The notes below the pieces were generated by a model that was not told where the DNA came from, did no database searches, and saw only the letters and a list, made by a program, of their open reading frames with translations. Made by a program: the position numbers and the translations under genes. A stretch of DNA of 33,194 bases from JAAKFL01 sp964629645. Lineage in GTDB: Bacteria; Chlamydiota; Chlamydiia; Chlamydiales; SLFE01. Where the stretch lies: positions 1-33,194 of the forward strand of contig CAZVSU010000021.1 in the NCBI GenBank assembly GCA_964629645.1, written 5' to 3'. Positions 1-7,115 of this stretch are shown here, in pieces (position 1 is the first letter of the stretch; every line of letters starts with the position of its first letter).

Positions 1-77
1 AGCGCCGCGATGAGCCGATCTTAATCTGCTCTATATTGTTAATATTGAGCCGATTGAGATCGACTCATCGCGGCGCT
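1..77. repeat. 77-nt near-perfect palindrome (long hairpin)
   Basis: Positions i and 78-i pair almost throughout. Arms 1-37 and 41-77 contain only three mismatches (15/63, 27/51, 32/46) and one G-T wobble (22/56), with a three-base centre at 38-40. The outer 14 bp are perfect and GC-rich (AGCGCCGCGATGAG against its complement), while the centre is AT-rich. No T-run follows on the right, so it is not a standard rho-independent terminator for a plus-strand gene. It sits at the window edge and may extend left or belong to a larger element. A MITE/REP-type palindromic repeat or a structured RNA end are both possible; neither can be decided from one copy. Confidence 0.85.
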
Positions 78-141
78 TACAATGCCGAATTTGATCAAAA
101 ACTTTTTTAACTAAGTACTAGTGATGAACAGCCAATTTGTG

Positions 142-1080
142 TCAGAGTCCTTTCATTGTCTTTTTAATGGAGAGATTGAGAAGCGGCCATAACTTTTGGG
201 GCACAACTCCATTTTCGCAATCGTCTGCTGTCATGCGGCGCATAAGGTTTGCGAGCTTTACAGGGGTCAGGAAGACCAGCATCATTTTATAACACTCGCT
301 TCGAAAAGCCTCTTCATCAAAGTTATTTTTTTGGGCGCGGTGTTTAAGGTAAATGTCAGACACTTTTCTCGCTAACTCCTTACCCTTTCCCCGAAAAAAT
401 CCAAGCATCTCTCGGGAAATAAAATGGGTCAGATGGGCGGCCTCGTCTTCGTGATTTTTTAAAAGAGGCTGTTGGCCTTTGGGGCTTTTTGTCATCTGCG
501 CAAATAAAGTTTGTTGACCCATAAGCGAGTAGGCCAGAAATCCAATACATTCATTGATGGCGAGTTTCCGGAGGTCGATTTTTTGGTGGATCGATTTTGT
601 TTGTTTTTTGATCTTAATTTGGCATCGAGACCGGGTCGTTTTCACGATGATGAGATACTGCCCCCCTGGTTCAATCGTTTCCGGCAGATGTGGGATGGCG
701 AGCTGATTTGTTTTTTGTATGGTTTGCGCATTCGTGAAGGAAAAATCTGAGAGTAGACTAAAAGGACCGATGCTGGGGCCGGGCTCAAAGTATTGGATAT
801 TGAACCGCATCGTTTTGACTTGATCAATCCGTAGACGAATGCAAGGACGAATTAGCATCGACCCATACAAGCGATGCCTAAAGCAGCAGGCTCTGATCAA
901 CGAGTCTGCGCTAGGATCGGTCGGGATGACGACACTGACATTACCGTTAAGAGATTGAATTTGAAGTTCGATCGCTCCAATTGAATCGCCATCCCAGTTG
1001 AGATCTCTGGTCGGACCGTCCCAGTAGAGCGCCAGTGTGATAGAGGAGGCATTGCTTGGTGGGATAGAGTTTAAATTCAT
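142..1080 (-). CDS. Hypothetical protein, 312 aa
   Basis: I do not recognise this protein. It has no signal peptide and no convincing membrane segment, so it is probably cytosolic, or exported by a route not visible here. The N-terminal half is rich in beta-prone segments. The C-terminal half (from about residue 180) is helical and basic, with Lys/Arg-rich stretches and the pairs KK and RR near the end. The ATG is preceded by AAAGG at a suitable distance, and a plausible promoter lies at 1104-1132. The gene is followed within about 65 bases by the 77-nt palindrome. It is preceded on the same strand by an ATP-grasp gene, separated by a terminator-like hairpin, so it probably has its own transcript. 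Confidence 0.7.
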   Translation of the reverse strand: MNLNSIPPSNASSITLALYWDGPTRDLNWDGDSIGAIELQIQSLNGNVSVVIPTDPSADSLIRACCFRHRLYGSMLIRPCIRLRIDQVKTMRFNIQYFEPGPSIGPFSLLSDFSFTNAQTIQKTNQLAIPHLPETIEPGGQYLIIVKTTRSRCQIKIKKQTKSIHQKIDLRKLAINECIGFLAYSLMGQQTLFAQMTKSPKGQQPLLKNHEDEAAHLTHFISREMLGFFRGKGKELARKVSDIYLKHRAQKNNFDEEAFRSECYKMMLVFLTPVKLANLMRRMTADDCENGVVPQKLWPLLNLSIKKTMKGL

Positions 1081-1103
1081 TAGAAAGCCTTTTGGTCTTA
1101 GAT

Positions 1104-1132
1104 ATTATGGATGTTAGGGACATTCTTGGCAA
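1104..1132 (-). promoter_or_regulatory. Candidate sigma-70 promoter for the 312-aa gene
   Basis: On the minus strand TTGCCA (1127-1132) and CATAAT (1104-1109) are separated by 17 bp, with the gene's ATG 24 bases downstream of the -10. Assigned by pattern only. Confidence 0.4.
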
Positions 1133-1219
1133 GATCTAATGAAAGAATAACAAACTGAGTTAAATGTCTTGGTACCCCCGAATCAACGATTTTAAAAAAG
1201 AAGAATAAAATATTTGAAT

Positions 1220-1266
1220 AGGGAACGTCTTCAAATGAAGTCATTCGAAATTTGAAGACGTTCCCT
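1220..1266 (-). terminator. Terminator-like hairpin after the ATP-grasp gene
   Basis: Perfect 17-bp arms at 1220-1236 and 1250-1266 with a 13-nt loop. The hairpin overlaps the TAG stop codon (1265-1267) of the ATP-grasp gene. On the minus strand it is followed by a T-rich run (complement of roughly 1193-1219). A strong stem immediately after a stop and before a T-rich tract suggests transcription termination for the minus strand, although the T-run is interrupted. Confidence 0.6.
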
Positions 1267-2437
1267 AGGAGGGGTTGACGATCTGATCGCCATTCCATTC
1301 CATATCGTAGGTGAACGCTTCAGCGAGTTTAATCCCATGTTTTTTGCTTTTGTACCAGTACATGGGAAAAAGAAACGACATCGCAAAAAACGGCACGGGG
1401 TCAGAGCGGGCAAAAACCACGTCTTGTATCTTGAAGAATTCTTTGCGGAAAGGCTGGAGGCCGGGGCGCTTGTTGATGTGTCTCCAACCAAAGGCGGCCA
1501 TTCCTATGGCAAGTTGTTTTCTCGTGCCCGGAAGGGGCTCGACAGTATGGGGAGATTGATTCAAAAAGGCGCGGGCTAGATTATGCTTCAGAGAAAAAAG
1601 ATGCAATCCGTGAGTTGCCCTCGGATTGCATTCAATGGCATAGAGCTTGCCGTTTTTTTTCTCGATGAAATCGAAGGCGATTTGTCCTGTATACTTTGTT
1701 TTCTCGAGAAATTTTGCGACCCAGTCTTTTATACGGCGATGCTCCAATGCTTCGAATGTGATACAGGAGCTTCCGTCTACTGTGAAAGCGACAGGATAAG
1801 TCGTGTGGGCCATCAGTTTTCCGTCAATTGCGATGCTGTAGGTGCAGTACTTGGTTCCGTCTATCCATTCTTGCGCAACCCAAGGGTTAGTGGCGCTGAC
1901 CGGTATTGACGGAGGCTTTGCGTCCGGAGGAACAAACGCCAGATTCTGACAGGCTCTTGAATAGGTGGCTTTGAGGACATACGGAGTCGGAATGCGAATC
2001 TTGTTCACATCGCCGGGTGCTTCAATCAATTCGGTCTTGGGACAATCAAATCCCAGCTGCTCCAATTTTTTGCAAAAAAGCCACTTGCTGTGGAGTTGAT
2101 GGATCACGTCGAATGTCGGACAGAAAACCGTGCACGATTTGGGGAAATGGTCGAGATAGTCGCTGATGAACATGATCTCTTCGCAAGTTGCAATCAGCAA
2201 GTCGATGTCATACAGCTCAACTATATTGACCAGGCTTTGGATGAATTCGAGGGTTTGAAATCTCGGACTTGGTGTTTTGAAACTCTTTTCGATCGAGTTG
2301 GAAAAGCGGCAAATATGAAACCAGTTGCAATCGGAGGCGTAAACCTTATGGCCTTCTGCTTTGAAGTGTCTCGATAATTCGAGCGAGATGGTCGCTCGCG
2401 CTCCGGTGAGAAGGATATTTTTTGACGTGTCTTTCAT
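1265..2437 (-). CDS. ATP-grasp domain protein (carboxylate-amine ligase-like)
   Basis: A 390-aa soluble protein with the architecture of an ATP-grasp ligase. An N-terminal Rossmann-like segment starts with NILLTGARATISLELSRHF (residues 8-26). A central lid region holds YVLKATYSRACQN (around 153), where a Lys usually contacts ATP. The Mg-ATP binding strand pair reads GQIAFDFIE (around 251) and YAIECNPRATHG (around 267), with the acidic and Asn residues typical of the fold. Members join a carboxylate to an amine or thiol via an acyl-phosphate; the substrate here cannot be inferred. The gene diverges from rimO and no clear Shine-Dalgarno precedes the ATG at 2437. The C-terminal 90 residues (WRHINKRPG onward) look family-specific. 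Confidence 0.8.
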   Translation of the reverse strand: MKDTSKNILLTGARATISLELSRHFKAEGHKVYASDCNWFHICRFSNSIEKSFKTPSPRFQTLEFIQSLVNIVELYDIDLLIATCEEIMFISDYLDHFPKSCTVFCPTFDVIHQLHSKWLFCKKLEQLGFDCPKTELIEAPGDVNKIRIPTPYVLKATYSRACQNLAFVPPDAKPPSIPVSATNPWVAQEWIDGTKYCTYSIAIDGKLMAHTTYPVAFTVDGSSCITFEALEHRRIKDWVAKFLEKTKYTGQIAFDFIEKKNGKLYAIECNPRATHGLHLFSLKHNLARAFLNQSPHTVEPLPGTRKQLAIGMAAFGWRHINKRPGLQPFRKEFFKIQDVVFARSDPVPFFAMSFLFPMYWYKSKKHGIKLAEAFTYDMEWNGDQIVNPS

Positions 2438-2481
2438 TCACATTATTTTAACTCTCGAAGGATTATTTTCAATCTTTTGCG

Positions 2482-2510
2482 TGGTCAGGAAGAGGATTTT
2501 TTGTTATAAT
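2482..2510 (+). promoter_or_regulatory. Candidate promoter of rimO
   Basis: TGGTCA (2482-2487) and a perfect TATAAT (2505-2510) are spaced by 17 bp. The rimO ATG is 24 bases after the -10 and preceded by AGGGA. A good sigma-66/sigma-70 type match. Confidence 0.6.
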
Positions 2511-2534
2511 CCTCAAAAAAAATAGGGAATTCTC

Positions 2535-3935
2535 ATGTTAAAAATGTACGACGATCGGGCGGTTGTTGAGCCAGTCCAAGAAGAGAAGGCGAGCTTTTGT
2601 CAACGCGGTAATCAAGTCTTTTTCATCAGCCTTGGATGTCCAAGAAACCTAGTCGATACCGAAGTCATGCTGGGAATTCTTTTAAAGGCCGGGTATCAGG
2701 CGGCCCAATCGCTTGGCGAAGCCGATTATATCGTCGTCAATACATGCGGGTTTCTCGAAGCCTCAAGGCTTGAAGGCCTCGAAGTGATCGGAGATGCTCT
2801 TGCCCAAAAAAAACAAGAGGCCCGCGTCATTGTGACAGGTTGCATGGTACAGACCCACAGCAATTTAATACGTGAACACCATCCCCAGGTCGATTATTTT
2901 TTAGGGTCGGGGGATGTCGAGGGAATTTTGCGCGCTGTCGAAGCCGAAGAGCAAGGGGAAACGATCACCTCGGCAAGGAGCTACTTGGAAGCCGGCGAGG
3001 TGCCGAGGCGCCTGTCAACGCCACAGCATTATGCCTATCTCAAAATAGCAGAAGGGTGCCGAAAGCGGTGCTCCTATTGCATCATTCCGGATATTAAAGG
3101 GCCGCTCAAGAGCAAGCCGGCCGAAAGGGTGGTGAAAGAGTTTCAAATCCTGCTCGATCAGGGCGTGAAAGAGGTGATTCTGATCGCTCAAGATCTCGGC
3201 GACTGGGGAAAGGATATCGGATACCGCAGGTCAACCGGGCTTGTGCATCTTCTGAAAGAAATCCTTAAGGAGCCCAGGGACTTTTGGCTCCGCCTTCTTT
3301 ATGTGTATCCGGACGAAATCGACGATGAGCTCATTGCATTGATGAAAAGCGATCCGCGGATCTGTCCCTATCTCGATATGCCCATTCAACATGTTAACAA
3401 CGACCTTCTCAAGTCCATGAGGCGCGCCACCTCGAAAGAAGACATCATCGAAGTGATCGCTAAGCTTCGCCGGGAGTTGCCCGACGTTGTGATCCGCACA
3501 AGCCTCATCGTGGGCTATCCGGGAGAGACAAAAGAGCAGTTTCAGGAACTCGCTCAGTTTTTGATCGAACATCCCATCGACAATGTGGGCATTTTCCCTT
3601 TTTCGTTCGAAGAGGGGAGTCATGCTGCGACCCTAAAGGATCAAATTCCGGAAAAAGTGAAGATGAAGCGGCAAAGACGGCTGGCGAGCATTCAGCTCAA
3701 GCAGGTTGAAAAGCGCAATCAGAAAATGGTCGGTCAAATAGTGCCGGTTGTTGTTGAAGGGTATCATCCGGAGTCTGAACTGCTGATGCGAGGACGGCAC
3801 CGAGGGCAGTGTCCAGAGGTGGACGGAAGAGTGATCATCAATGATGGGCGCCTCGTCAATGAATTCGGGAAAATTTACATGGTCAAAATGACCGAGGCGC
3901 TCGGTTACGATCTTGTCGGGGCCGTCATTTCTTAA
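2535..3935 (+). CDS. rimO: Ribosomal protein S12 methylthiotransferase RimO
   Basis: A radical-SAM methylthiotransferase of 466 aa that adds a methylthio group to the conserved Asp of ribosomal protein S12. The N-terminal MTTase (UPF0004) domain carries three cluster cysteines, C35 (SLGCPRN), C71 (NTCGF) and C103 (TGCM). The radical-SAM domain carries C175-x3-C179-x2-C182 (GCRKRCSYCIIP). The sequence ends with a TRAM-like domain (roughly 400-466). GFLEASR after C71, and YPDEIDDELI with YLDMPIQH in the radical domain, favour RimO over MiaB. The N-terminus is about 25 residues longer than usual before VFFISLGCPRN. Its 3' end overlaps the convergent coiled-coil gene by 11 bp. Confidence 0.93.
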   Translation: MLKMYDDRAVVEPVQEEKASFCQRGNQVFFISLGCPRNLVDTEVMLGILLKAGYQAAQSLGEADYIVVNTCGFLEASRLEGLEVIGDALAQKKQEARVIVTGCMVQTHSNLIREHHPQVDYFLGSGDVEGILRAVEAEEQGETITSARSYLEAGEVPRRLSTPQHYAYLKIAEGCRKRCSYCIIPDIKGPLKSKPAERVVKEFQILLDQGVKEVILIAQDLGDWGKDIGYRRSTGLVHLLKEILKEPRDFWLRLLYVYPDEIDDELIALMKSDPRICPYLDMPIQHVNNDLLKSMRRATSKEDIIEVIAKLRRELPDVVIRTSLIVGYPGETKEQFQELAQFLIEHPIDNVGIFPFSFEEGSHAATLKDQIPEKVKMKRQRRLASIQLKQVEKRNQKMVGQIVPVVVEGYHPESELLMRGRHRGQCPEVDGRVIINDGRLVNEFGKIYMVKMTEALGYDLVGAVIS

Positions 3936-4668
3936 TTTTTTTGTTTTTTTTCTTCTCGGCAGCCTCGCTTTCGAGAACTTTATTGCGGTTGTGAAGCAAG
4001 GTATACTGACTTCTTAACGTGATGATTTGGCGCTTGAGTCGTCTGATTTCTTTCTCTTGCTCGGCACGCTCCTGACGACTCAACGAAGACGTTTTCAGCT
4101 CGCCGACACACCGTTCCTTTTCTGCTTGGCACTCTTTGAGTTGTTCCCGGCATTTTTCAGCCTCTTTTTGGCTCTGCGCCATGGCGTCGCGGCACCAGCT
4201 GACCTCATTTTTAAAGAAGGAGGTCCATTCGGCCTCATTTTTTATGACTTCCTCATTCGCTTGATTCTGAGTCCGGCACTCGTCCAGAGCGGCAGTGATT
4301 AATTGCATGGCGCGGTCTTGCGTTGCTGCCGCTTGTTGATGCAAAGCCATTGACTGGCCTACGGGATCGTGAATCGTTGCGACGCTGCGCCTGATTTCCG
4401 ACGCCGAAGTTTTTTTCGTTTGGGCCAAAACCAAGACAATGAGAGCCAAATAAAAAATGTGCTTCCAAAGGGGGGCGCCGGCTGGCAGTGACGGCAGTTG
4501 AGCCGCTTGTTGAGGGACAATGGCCGGCGTGTTCAGTTGAACGACTTTCCTCCCTTGCCAATGAGTTTTTTTTAGAAAGGGCGGTTGTTTTTTTAGAGGT
4601 TTTTTATGGGATTTCGGTCGGTGAGGATGGTGAATGTGTCGATAATTGGCTCCGACTCCCTTTGGCAT
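3925..4668 (-). CDS. Membrane-anchored coiled-coil protein, 247 aa
   Basis: Not assignable to a named family. Residues 1-65 form a basic, His/Pro/Lys-rich tail. A single membrane segment follows at about 68-82 (HIFYLALIVLVLA). From about 115 to the end there is a long, charged coiled coil rich in Glu, Gln, Arg and Lys, with Cys in CREQLKECQAEKERC, closing on a Lys-rich tail. The topology is a single-pass protein with a large helical domain on one side. The long Lys tail is encoded by the A/T-run shared with the 3' end of rimO, which overlaps it convergently by 11 bp. The start ATG is preceded by AGGAGG, which is strong support for translation. Function unknown. Confidence 0.75.
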   Translation of the reverse strand: MPKGVGANYRHIHHPHRPKSHKKPLKKQPPFLKKTHWQGRKVVQLNTPAIVPQQAAQLPSLPAGAPLWKHIFYLALIVLVLAQTKKTSASEIRRSVATIHDPVGQSMALHQQAAATQDRAMQLITAALDECRTQNQANEEVIKNEAEWTSFFKNEVSWCRDAMAQSQKEAEKCREQLKECQAEKERCVGELKTSSLSRQERAEQEKEIRRLKRQIITLRSQYTLLHNRNKVLESEAAEKKKNKKIKK

Positions 4669-4772
4669 AATCTCCTCCTGTTGTTTTGATTAGCTCCCCA
4701 AGCCATCTTAAAAAAAAGTCTTTTATTATAAAAGAAGAATTGTGAGAAAGACGTTCCCAAGAGAACAGGGGG

Positions 4773-5861
4773 TCATGGACGGCTCCAGAGTTCGAGACGC
4801 CTTCCGGCGCTATGCATGGTCGCTGTCAACAGCACCATGGCGACGAGAATACTGACGATCTGTATCTCGCGCGGAAACTGGACGAAGACGTGACCTGCGC
4901 CGAGGCCGAGACCGATAAAAAAAAGATCGACCCAGGTTTTTGTGATAAACCGCATTGTTTTAGGCACAGCAATGAACGACATTTCCTTCAAAATGAGAAT
5001 CAGAGGGGAAAGCCAAAGTATAATCGGTAAAGGCTCCCAGTAGGAAACAATCGATGTGAAGACAACTCCGTAGCCTAAAAAACGCCAGGTTGTCCCTTTG
5101 AAAAGATAGAGAAGCCAAGAGAAAAAGGGCATGGCGACCAGTAAGGCAAGGTGCCATGGGACGCTAAGCGCACGGAGAGTCACATGCTCAGCCATCACCG
5201 CAAGAAACGTAACCGCAGCCATAAGACCCCCTAGAGTGAGCCTGTAATTCCATTGGAAAGGCTCCATTGCGCTGCTGCTTCTGTCATCGCTTTCGTGAAC
5301 GATGTTTTCTGAAGCTCTAAGCGCATAAAGAAAGAGAAGAAAGATCGCAGTCGCAGCAAAGAAAAATAAGACAGATCCATGAAAAAGGGACATGCTCAAA
5401 CGTGGCTGAGCAAGACGCGTCCCCAGGGTCACACTTAAAAATACAGGATAAAAGAGCCCTGCTTGTCTGAACGAAAAGTGATTGTTGGCAAAGGCCCAGA
5501 AAAAAAAGAAAGACCCCGAGATCCAAAACGTGAGCAGCAGAGTGTAGAGAGCAGCAATTTTTTCAGATAGTGAAAGCAGAAAGGGGATGGACAGGCCAAG
5601 GCATATGGGAGAGAGGAGGAAAAAGAAAAAGCAGAGTTGGTGAAGGGTAAAAACCGATGCCAGAGCGAGCAGCAGCAGAAAAAAGGCGGCGGTCAGGCCA
5701 TAGGTCGCGACCAAAAAAAAGGAGTGCCCATCTGCGCTCATCTGAGGAAGTAAGTCGTGATGTTTGACGCCTTGAATCGCCCATTGGCAGAGGGTCATCA
5801 GAAGATAGATAGCAAAAAGAGGACATGCGAATTTCAAAATGAGGAAGAGCGGCTTACTCAT
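4773..5861 (-). CDS. Polytopic inner-membrane protein, 362 aa
   Basis: A very hydrophobic protein with about ten to twelve predicted membrane helices spread over the whole length and only short polar loops; the longest is around residues 185-200 (SENIVHESDDRSSSAMEP). No transporter signature was recognised, so neither substrate nor role is proposed. The ATG lies inside the end of the upstream 97-aa gene (8-bp overlap), so the two are probably translationally coupled. It is the last gene of the group that starts with the PerM-like permease. An AT-rich inverted repeat at 4719-4735, followed on the minus strand by a T-run, could end the transcript. Confidence 0.75.
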   Translation of the reverse strand: MSKPLFLILKFACPLFAIYLLMTLCQWAIQGVKHHDLLPQMSADGHSFFLVATYGLTAAFFLLLLALASVFTLHQLCFFFFLLSPICLGLSIPFLLSLSEKIAALYTLLLTFWISGSFFFFWAFANNHFSFRQAGLFYPVFLSVTLGTRLAQPRLSMSLFHGSVLFFFAATAIFLLFLYALRASENIVHESDDRSSSAMEPFQWNYRLTLGGLMAAVTFLAVMAEHVTLRALSVPWHLALLVAMPFFSWLLYLFKGTTWRFLGYGVVFTSIVSYWEPLPIILWLSPLILILKEMSFIAVPKTMRFITKTWVDLFFIGLGLGAGHVFVQFPREIQIVSILVAMVLLTATMHSAGRRLELWSRP

Positions 5862-6147
5862 GGCTCATTTTTCTGGGACAATCGACATCAACGTAAAATT
5901 TAGCCGGCCCCGGTTTCTGGGTCGGCTCGTAACGCGTTTTGACCTGGACACTCCACTCACCGTTGCCGATTGTCCATCCATCCTTGCACGCGACGATAGA
6001 GGTGATCGGCTTCGATGTCCCGAGACATTCTTGCAACTCTTCGCTGCTTAGAATCGCGTCAATTTCCGCTTGACTTTGGTAATAAGGGGGCAGAGCACCA
6101 AATGCAGGAATCGAGACAAAAATAAAAAAAAGAATAAGAGGCTTCAT
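5854..6147 (-). CDS. Small secreted protein, 97 aa
   Basis: A short protein with a clear Sec signal peptide: MKP, a hydrophobic core (LILFFIFVSIPAF) and a likely cleavage after AFGA around residue 18. The mature part is about 79 aa with three cysteines (ECLG, ACKD, DCPR), so a disulfide is possible after export. It starts 8 bases after the phosphoesterase stop and overlaps the downstream membrane-protein gene by 8 bp, which places it firmly in the operon. No known domain was recognised. It may act in the periplasm together with its membrane neighbour, but that is inference from position only. Confidence 0.75.
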   Translation of the reverse strand: MKPLILFFIFVSIPAFGALPPYYQSQAEIDAILSSEELQECLGTSKPITSIVACKDGWTIGNGEWSVQVKTRYEPTQKPGPAKFYVDVDCPRKMSHE

Positions 6148-6155
6148 ACAGATTG

Positions 6156-7115
6156 TTATAAACTCGATGTTAGTTTTTGTGCAAAGTCTAAGTGGATGGC
6201 TTCGGGGACTTCATTTAAAGGGAAGTAGCCGTGTTCGAGTCTATCTTCGTAGACTTTGACGATGCGAAATCCGGAAGGGTCGCTTCCTCCAGGCTTTCCA
6301 ATGGCGCTCGTTGTGATCATCTCCATCCCTTGATACTGCCCATGTGAGTTGCGATGGAAGTGTCCTGCAAAGCAGGCGGCAACGCGGTGTTTGGCAAAAA
6401 GCTGGAGCATCTCATGGCGCCTTTCGGGGGGGATCTCGAATTTTCGGCTCAAATAGGTGTGGGGATTCCTTAAAAACCAGGGATGGTGGGTAAAGACGAG
6501 TCTGTGGACCGCGCGTTTGCTTTCGGGCGCTTCAAAAGCGGTTTTGATCCACTCTTTTTGCTCCTCAAAAAGGGCAGGAGCTTTTTTAGGATTGTGAATC
6601 AATGAAGAGTTAAGCGCAAGGCAATGGACGCCGCCCACCCAAAACTGAAAATAATGGCTTCCAAAATGAGACTCGTAAGCGGCAATTTTTTTTCGCGTCG
6701 GTTTGTTGCCGACATCGTGATTCCCGCAGAGGCAAACAAGAGGCACATCGTCAGAGATTTTCGACATCACGCGTTTGTAGTCAGCGATCTGCTCGGGATA
6801 GGCAGGTTGGTAAGGCTTCGCATTGGTCAGATCGCCGCACACAATGACAAAGCGAGGTTTCAGGCGATTAATATGACTGACAGCTTCTTCAAGAAGGGCC
6901 ATTTCTTTTTCCCAAGAGTTGTCATTGTCAAACATTCCGAGTTGGCAGTCTGCCATCTGGATGAAAAAATAAGGGTCGGTCCATTCTTTTTCCTCCGCGG
7001 CAGTCAAACCCTCATAGAGGTGATCGTGCGCTTTTTGAAATTTGCCGCCCTCTGCTGCCAAAGAAACTGCAGCTAAGGCCATAAGGAGAAAGGCGACAAG
7101 GCTCGCTTTAGTCAA
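6156..7115 (-). CDS. Exported calcineurin-like metallophosphoesterase
   Basis: The metallophosphoesterase motifs occur in order: FFIQMADCQLG, VIVCGDLTNA, CLCGNHDVG, LVFTHHPWF and ACFAGHFHRN. These supply the Asp, Asn and His ligands of a two-metal centre. The order and spacing resemble the CPPED1-type branch; the substrate is unknown. I chose a TTG start at 7115, which gives 319 aa beginning MTKASLVAFLLMALAAVSLA, a textbook signal peptide with cleavage near SLA-AEG. This TTG overlaps the upstream permease stop by 8 bp. An in-frame ATG at 7178 would add 21 residues ahead of the signal peptide and overlap the permease gene by 71 bp, so I consider it less likely. The product is predicted to be periplasmic. 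Confidence 0.85.
   Translation of the reverse strand: MTKASLVAFLLMALAAVSLAAEGGKFQKAHDHLYEGLTAAEEKEWTDPYFFIQMADCQLGMFDNDNSWEKEMALLEEAVSHINRLKPRFVIVCGDLTNAKPYQPAYPEQIADYKRVMSKISDDVPLVCLCGNHDVGNKPTRKKIAAYESHFGSHYFQFWVGGVHCLALNSSLIHNPKKAPALFEEQKEWIKTAFEAPESKRAVHRLVFTHHPWFLRNPHTYLSRKFEIPPERRHEMLQLFAKHRVAACFAGHFHRNSHGQYQGMEMITTSAIGKPGGSDPSGFRIVKVYEDRLEHGYFPLNEVPEAIHLDFAQKLTSSL

Noticed and set aside
1..77. tRNA or tmRNA-like gene in the palindrome
   Set aside because: The length suggests a tRNA, but it folds as one continuous hairpin with no cloverleaf arms and no T-loop or CCA-type end.
3936..3960. Rho-independent terminator for rimO
   Set aside because: The T-runs after the stop are the Lys codons of the convergent gene, and there is no GC-rich stem before them.
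4719..4735. Strong terminator for the polytopic membrane gene
   Set aside because: The inverted repeat is almost entirely A/T and would form a weak stem. The adjacent T-run makes it possible but not good enough for a feature.
6624..7076. Long antisense reading frames, for example 150 codons opposite the phosphoesterase
   Set aside because: They lie wholly opposite well-supported genes, lack Shine-Dalgarno sites and show no family motifs.
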